Shown piece after piece: positions 60,160 to 64,000 of a stretch of 64,000 nucleotides of DNA. The DNA lies in assembly GCF_051535235.1 (NCBI RefSeq), contig NZ_JBPPLZ010000001.1:447911-511910 (forward strand), given 5' to 3'. The first letter of the stretch is position 1. Each line of letters starts with the position of its first letter. Position numbers and translations under genes: made by a program. The stretch comes from Nitrobacter sp051535235 (GTDB lineage Bacteria; Pseudomonadota; Alphaproteobacteria; Rhizobiales; Xanthobacteraceae). Below the pieces are notes generated by a model. It saw only the letters and a list, made by a program, of their open reading frames with translations. It ran no database searches and was not told where the DNA came from.

Positions 60160-61488
60160 ATGACAAAAGCGGTGCGAGGACCACGTCAAGAGGCTGGCCG
60201 GAACGGCCCGATACTAAAAAGCGCGCCGTCGTTTCGGTGGCGTGCCATTTTCAAAACCCTTGGTCCGGGCCTCATCACCGGCGCGGCGGACGACGATCCC
60301 TCCGGCATCGGCACCTACAGCCAGACCGGCGCGCAGCTCGGCTATGCCGCGAGCTGGACCATGGTGCTGACGTTTCCCCTGATGGCCGCGATCCAGGAAA
60401 TTTCCGCGCGGGTCGGGCGCGTCACCGGGCATGGCATCGCCGGCAATGTCTGCCGCCACTATCCCGCGGGCCTGCTGAACGGCATCGTCGCGCTGCTGTT
60501 TATCGCCAACACCATCAACGTCGCCGCCGATCTCGGCGCTATGGCGGATGCGTCGAGGCTGCTGTTTGGCGGTCCCGCCTTCGCTTACGTGCTGCTGTTC
60601 GGCGTCACATCGGTGGTGGCGCAGATCTTTCTGGATTATGCCCGCTATGTCGCAGTCCTGAAATGGCTGACGCTGAGCCTGTTCGCCTATGTCGGCGCGC
60701 TGGCGGTTGCGCATGTGTCCTGGGGCGAGGCGGTCGCGGGCCTGCTGATTCCGCGCGTGGAATTCAACGCGTCGTTTCTCACCACCGTCGTCGCCATCCT
60801 GGGCACGACGATCTCGCCCTATCTGTTCTTCTGGCAGGCTTCGCAGGAAGCCGAGGATCAGCGTGTCGATTCCGCGAAACAACCGCTGGTCCACAGGCAT
60901 CATGGCGCGCGGCAGGAGTTCAACCGCATCCGCGCCGACACCATCGTCGGGATGGCTTTCTCCAGCCTGATCGCGATCGCGATCATCCTCACCGCCGCGG
61001 CGACGTTTCATGCGTCCGGCAAGACAGACATCGAGACGTCGGCGCAGGCTGCGCAGGCGTTGCGGCCGATTGCGGGCCGGTTTGCGGAAGTGATCTTTGC
61101 GCTCGGCATCGTCGGCACCGGGTTGCTGGCGATTCCGGTGCTGGCGGGCTCGGCCGCCTACGCCGTCGGCGAGGGGCGACGATGGCCGGTCGGGCTGGCG
61201 CGCAAGCCGAAGGAGGCGGCGGCGTTCTATGGGGTGCTGGCGCTGTCGGCGGCGATCGGGATCGCTCTCAATTTCACGCCTGTCGATCCCATCCAGGCGT
61301 TGTACTGGAGCGCGGTCATCAACGGCGTGCTTGCGGTGCCCGTGATGGTGCTGCTGATGGCGATGGTCCGCCGCCGCGACGTCATGGGCAGGTTTGTCGT
61401 CACCGGCAAACTGTATTGGCTGGGCTGGCTCGCCACCGCGGTGATGGCCGCCGGAGTTATCGCGATGGGCGTCGCATGGGCGCTGTAG
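60160..61488 (+). CDS. NRAMP-superfamily metal ion transporter, divergent site residues
   Basis: A 442-residue membrane protein with about eleven spans and clear NRAMP layout: FKTLGPGLITGAADDDPSGI at the first helix, GTYSQTGAQLGYAASWTMVL, MAAIQEISARVGRVTGHGIA, and helix six ILGTTISPYLFFWQASQEAE. The classical transition-metal motifs DPGN (helix 1) and MPH (helix 6) are here DPSG and SPY, so the conserved metal-coordinating Met and Asn are missing. The substrate may therefore not be Mn2+ or Fe2+; Mg2+ or another ion is possible. Start ATG with GGAG five bases upstream; the frame opens earlier at 60076. Confidence 0.88.
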   Translation: MTKAVRGPRQEAGRNGPILKSAPSFRWRAIFKTLGPGLITGAADDDPSGIGTYSQTGAQLGYAASWTMVLTFPLMAAIQEISARVGRVTGHGIAGNVCRHYPAGLLNGIVALLFIANTINVAADLGAMADASRLLFGGPAFAYVLLFGVTSVVAQIFLDYARYVAVLKWLTLSLFAYVGALAVAHVSWGEAVAGLLIPRVEFNASFLTTVVAILGTTISPYLFFWQASQEAEDQRVDSAKQPLVHRHHGARQEFNRIRADTIVGMAFSSLIAIAIILTAAATFHASGKTDIETSAQAAQALRPIAGRFAEVIFALGIVGTGLLAIPVLAGSAAYAVGEGRRWPVGLARKPKEAAAFYGVLALSAAIGIALNFTPVDPIQALYWSAVINGVLAVPVMVLLMAMVRRRDVMGRFVVTGKLYWLGWLATAVMAAGVIAMGVAWAL

Positions 61489-61506
61489 CGCGCCATGGAT
61501 TGACCG

Positions 61507-62298
61507 TCAGTCTCGGCGGAAGACGATCGACGCCATCCAGCCGGCCATCAGCCCCATGCATGCCGTCGCCACGCCATAGAGGAGACCATGTTGCCGGGCG
61601 GCGGTGGCGACGAACTGCTCGAAGCCGACCTTGACGATCTCGAACGCCGTTTCGGTCTTTGTGATGAGCGCGCCGTCGGCGAGGAGCTTGATCCCGATGG
61701 TGTAGGTCCCGATCGGTACCTCGGCCGGAAGCGGGATGCCGGTGCGGAACAGGGTGGGCGTCAGGAAAGTCACCGCCGAGGTGTTCTCGCGATACAGCCC
61801 CTGTTCGGTGCGCAATCTTATGAAGGCGCGGCGGAACGGATCGCCGGCGACGACGTCGGCATAGTCGGGGCCGACGCGCTGGGTCAGCAGCACGTTGTTC
61901 AGCCCCAGTTGCTGCCGGCGAAGGATGTCCGGCGCCGCGATCTTGTCCAGCGGCCGGTTGGCGAAGGTCGAAAGATAGGCCGGGACCTTGAGGAATTGTC
62001 GGGAGTCGGCATTCACCCAGATGCCGAACCGGCGCTCCTTGCGGCGCGTGACCATGTCGATGCGCGGGCCGCTGACGGTCACGACGAGATCGTAGCCGGC
62101 GCGTGGAATCGGCGTATCGCCATCACGCTCGATGGAGCCGAACAGCACCAGTTCCTCGCCCGAATAGTTCGGCGTCACTGTGACGCGATGGTTCGATACC
62201 GAAACGATCAGGTGCTCGGCGCGCGCATCGTCCGCGATGAAGGCAGCGCCAAGCAGCAGCGCCAGACCGATCGCCGAGCATGTTGCGCGCCTCCTCAT
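61507..62298 (-). CDS. TIGR02186 family membrane-anchored exported protein
   Basis: A 263-residue alphaproteobacterial protein. The signal peptide MRRRATCSAIGLALLLGAAF ends near ARAEH. The periplasmic beta-rich domain contains VSNHRVTVTPNYSGEELVLF, GSIERDGDTPIPRAGYDLVV and RRFGIWVNADSRQFLKVPAY. A single C-terminal span follows (GLLYGVATACMGLMAGWMAS). It is nearly always encoded next to a TauE/SafE-type permease and is so here, overlapping it by 4 bases in ATGA. Likely a partner subunit of that transporter; function unproven. Confidence 0.9.
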   Translation of the reverse strand: MRRRATCSAIGLALLLGAAFIADDARAEHLIVSVSNHRVTVTPNYSGEELVLFGSIERDGDTPIPRAGYDLVVTVSGPRIDMVTRRKERRFGIWVNADSRQFLKVPAYLSTFANRPLDKIAAPDILRRQQLGLNNVLLTQRVGPDYADVVAGDPFRRAFIRLRTEQGLYRENTSAVTFLTPTLFRTGIPLPAEVPIGTYTIGIKLLADGALITKTETAFEIVKVGFEQFVATAARQHGLLYGVATACMGLMAGWMASIVFRRD

Positions 62299-63221
62299 AT
62301 GCCGCCCGTCGTCTCGCGGACCGTGTAGAGATCAGCCGGACGGATTCCCAACTCGACCGCAAAGCGGATTCCGACTGCCAGGATCAACAGCCCGAGCAGC
62401 AGGCGCAGGTGTTCGCCGCGGATGCGCTGTCCGGCGCGGGCGCCGAATTGCGCGCCGGTCACGCCGCCGGTCATCAGGATCAGCGCGAGCACGACGTCGA
62501 CAAGATGATTGGTGGCGGCGTGCAGCACGGTGGCGAACGTCATGGTGACGAGGGTGAGCAGCATGGAGGTGCCGATCACGGTCGACGTCGGTACGCGCAG
62601 CAGGTAGATCAGCATCGGCACCAGAATGAAGCCGCCGCCGATGCCCATGATCGCGCCGATGAAGCCGATGCCGAGGCCGATGGCCACGACGGGAATGACC
62701 GACAGATAGATTTTGGAGCGCTTGAAGCGGACTTTCAGCGGCAGGCCGTGAATCCAGCCGTGACCGCCGGAGCGCCGCGACGGAATGATCTGACCGTGCC
62801 GGGCACGCCGCATGGCGCGCAGTCCCTCCCAGAACATCGCTCCACCGACGCCGGACAGCAGCACCACATAGGACAGCGCGATCAAAAGATCGAGCTGGCC
62901 CAGCGCGCGCAGCCGCGTGAAGGCCCAGACGCCGAGCATGGTTCCGGCCATGCCGCCGCATAACAGCACCAGCGCGAGCATCGGATCGATCGCGCGTTTG
63001 CGCCAATAGGACAGCGCGCCGGAGAAGGAGGAAGCCGCGATGTGGCTCGCGACCGTCGCGACCGCAACCGCCGGCGCGATGCCGACAAAGATCAGCAGCG
63101 GCGTCATCAGGAAGCCGCCCCCGATGCCGAACATACCGGATACGAAACCCACCGCCGCGCCCATCGCCAGGATGAGGAACACGTTGACCGGAAGATCGGC
63201 GATCGGGAGGTAGAGTTGCAC
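62295..63221 (-). CDS. sulfite exporter TauE/SafE family permease
   Basis: A 308-residue membrane protein with the duplicated TauE motif: VGFVSGMFGIGGGFLMTPLL (about residues 21-40) and GFIGAIMGIGGGFILVPMLI (about residues 199-218). About eight spans. Family members move sulfite, sulfoacetate or other sulfur/organic anions. The start is taken as GTG at 63221 giving VQLYLPIADLPVN; relatives start at this point. The longer frame to 63329 adds an arginine-rich stretch without a signal. Translationally coupled to the TIGR02186 gene. Confidence 0.9.
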   Translation of the reverse strand: MQLYLPIADLPVNVFLILAMGAAVGFVSGMFGIGGGFLMTPLLIFVGIAPAVAVATVASHIAASSFSGALSYWRKRAIDPMLALVLLCGGMAGTMLGVWAFTRLRALGQLDLLIALSYVVLLSGVGGAMFWEGLRAMRRARHGQIIPSRRSGGHGWIHGLPLKVRFKRSKIYLSVIPVVAIGLGIGFIGAIMGIGGGFILVPMLIYLLRVPTSTVIGTSMLLTLVTMTFATVLHAATNHLVDVVLALILMTGGVTGAQFGARAGQRIRGEHLRLLLGLLILAVGIRFAVELGIRPADLYTVRETTGGI

Positions 63222-63529
63222 GCGCGTTCGTTTTCGAATTTGACCGCGGGCCGGCAGGCGCCTTTCCGCAGCATGGATCCTCGGTTGCGGCGCGGTTGCA
63301 CGCCGCGTCACTTGCATAACCGAAATCATCAGCGGCCGGGGTTAAAGAATTCGGCACGACGGGCTTTTTCGCCCCGCTCCCGTTCAGAGTCTGTTTGGAA
63401 AGCCTCGGGCATCTCCTGACCGTTCCCCGGACGCAGCGCAGCGTCACTTCGTACCGCAGCGCGCCCGGGACACCCGGAAAGTAAACCTTTCAAACAGGCT
63501 CTCAGGTCCGAAGTTGGTGGATACCGCGA
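63222..63529. repeat. gap with long inverted repeat between TauE and Sel1/PodJ-like genes
   Basis: No gene in 308 bases. GAGTCTGTTTGGAAAG (63386-63401) faces CTTTCAAACAGGCTCTC (63487-63503) across about 85 bases that include CCGGACGCAGCGCAGCGTCA and GCGCCCGGGACACCCGG, parts of a dispersed family repeat like that at 24731. It could end either convergent or co-directional transcript. Confidence 0.6.
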
Positions 63530-64000
63530 TTATTGCGCGGCCGGTCTCGCCATTGCTTGCCTGGCCATTGCCTGCCTAGCCATCGCGGATCGGGCCGCGG
63601 TGGTTTTGGCCTGGGGCTTTGTTGTGGCCAAGGGCTTTGCGGCGGGCTGTGCGGCCGCGCCGTCCCATCCGCCGGCGGGGCTCGCGACGCCGACCGCATC
63701 GTCCGGTTGAGGCTTGGGGACGAAGCTTTGAACCGCCTGCTTGGCTGCGGCAAGCGACTGCGGATCGAGCCGTTTGGCGATCTCGTCACGCTTGCGCCCG
63801 GCGTCGACGTCGCCCTGGGCGGCGGCGAGGCTGAACCACTTGTAGGATTCGGCGAGATTTTGTTCGATGCCGATGCCGCGGGCATAGAGAATGCCGAGGT
63901 TGAACTGGCTGTCGGCGACGCCGCGCTCGGCCGCCTTGCGGAACCATTGCGCCGCGCTCGTGTAGTTGGCGCCCTTGCCGCCGCCATCGGCGTCGAGCAC
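63530..64000 (-). CDS. Sel1-repeat / PodJ-like protein, C-terminal part (cut by window edge)
   Basis: The window ends inside this minus-strand gene; 156 C-terminal codons are visible. The first part has Sel1-like units (YTSAAQWFRKAAERGVADSQ, FNLGILYARGIGIEQNLAES, YKWFSLAAAQGDVDAGRKRD). Then comes the conserved EIAKRLDPQSLAAAKQAVQS and FVPKPQPDDAVGVASPAGGW, which is the C-terminal pattern of PodJ-type polar localisation proteins in Caulobacter and rhizobia. A low-complexity Ala/Lys/Arg/Gln tail follows, including the repeated MARQA unit (AMARQAMARQAMARPAAQ). The N-terminal coiled coil and membrane span expected for PodJ lie beyond the window. Confidence 0.75.
   Translation of the reverse strand: MLDADGGGKGANYTSAAQWFRKAAERGVADSQFNLGILYARGIGIEQNLAESYKWFSLAAAQGDVDAGRKRDEIAKRLDPQSLAAAKQAVQSFVPKPQPDDAVGVASPAGGWDGAAAQPAAKPLATTKPQAKTTAARSAMARQAMARQAMARPAAQ

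Noticed and set aside
1..64000. CRISPR arrays, insertion sequences, phage or integrase genes
   Set aside because: No regularly spaced direct repeats and no transposase or recombinase motifs were found; the luxI block has no visible attachment repeats.

Overview
The window looks like chromosome from an alphaproteobacterium of the Bradyrhizobium / Rhodopseudomonas / Nitrobacter / Afipia group. The evidence is high G+C coding sequence (one sampled metZ line has 41 G/C in 60), the rhizobial gene order purH - heparinase-like - rsmB - DUF1674, a SAM-II riboswitch before metZ, RegS/RegR, a full-length GlnD, and the palindromic intergenic repeats of this family. Genus is a guess (Nitrobacter is attractive); family is fairly secure. 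I see no transposase, integrase, rRNA or CRISPR. One tRNA (Gly, anticodon CCC) is present.

Layout. 1-5.7 kb: truncated gamma-glutamyltranspeptidase, a UMF1-type MFS permease, a tsdB-tsdA thiosulfate dehydrogenase pair and purH. 5.8-9.5 kb: heparinase-like gene, rsmB and a frameshifted DUF1674/SDHAF4 gene. 9.6-13.8 kb: SNase-like protein, L,D-transpeptidase, class I lysyl-tRNA synthetase and an amino-acid-type binding protein. 13.8-16.9 kb: a visibly AT-richer block with luxR, luxI, a cytochrome P450 whose start lies inside luxI, and two tiny opposed ORFs sharing a CATG start. 17-21.2 kb: SCO1/SenC, small secreted and membrane proteins, an ECF sigma - DUF4142 - cupredoxin operon and the tRNA. 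21.3-24.7 kb: crcB, dcd and riboswitch-controlled metZ. 24.9-27.9 kb: a tightly overlapped opgC - SGNH - SGNH operon. 28.2-33.3 kb: apaG, hslO, OsmC and an SsuABC-like transporter. 33.5-42.6 kb: glnD, a Leu/Ile/Val-type binding protein, a class A PBP, a YgjP-like metalloprotease and phaZ. 42.9-46.8 kb: regS, regR, mmcB, an MBL hydrolase and a small exported protein. 47-54.5 kb: a multi-PAS hybrid kinase, OmpA-like protein, htpX, a GNAT and a duplicated Omp25-type barrel protein. 54.6-64 kb: Lhr-type helicase - pdeM, a LysR/EamA divergent pair, an NRAMP-like carrier, TIGR02186 - TauE, and the C-terminus of a Sel1/PodJ-like protein.

The strongest candidate for something new is the 13.8-16.9 kb block. 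It is a complete LuxI/LuxR pair in which a P450 is translationally fused to the acyl-HSL synthase transcript, which suggests a signal whose acyl chain is oxidised or desaturated. Second is the OpgC membrane acyltransferase with two periplasmic SGNH partners, a likely glucan or envelope O-acylation machine. The metZ leader also shows a legible SAM-II pseudoknot / antiterminator / terminator switch. Much of the rest is housekeeping. Several intergenic gaps are filled by family-specific palindromes, one of which seems to have landed in frame inside the helicase gene.
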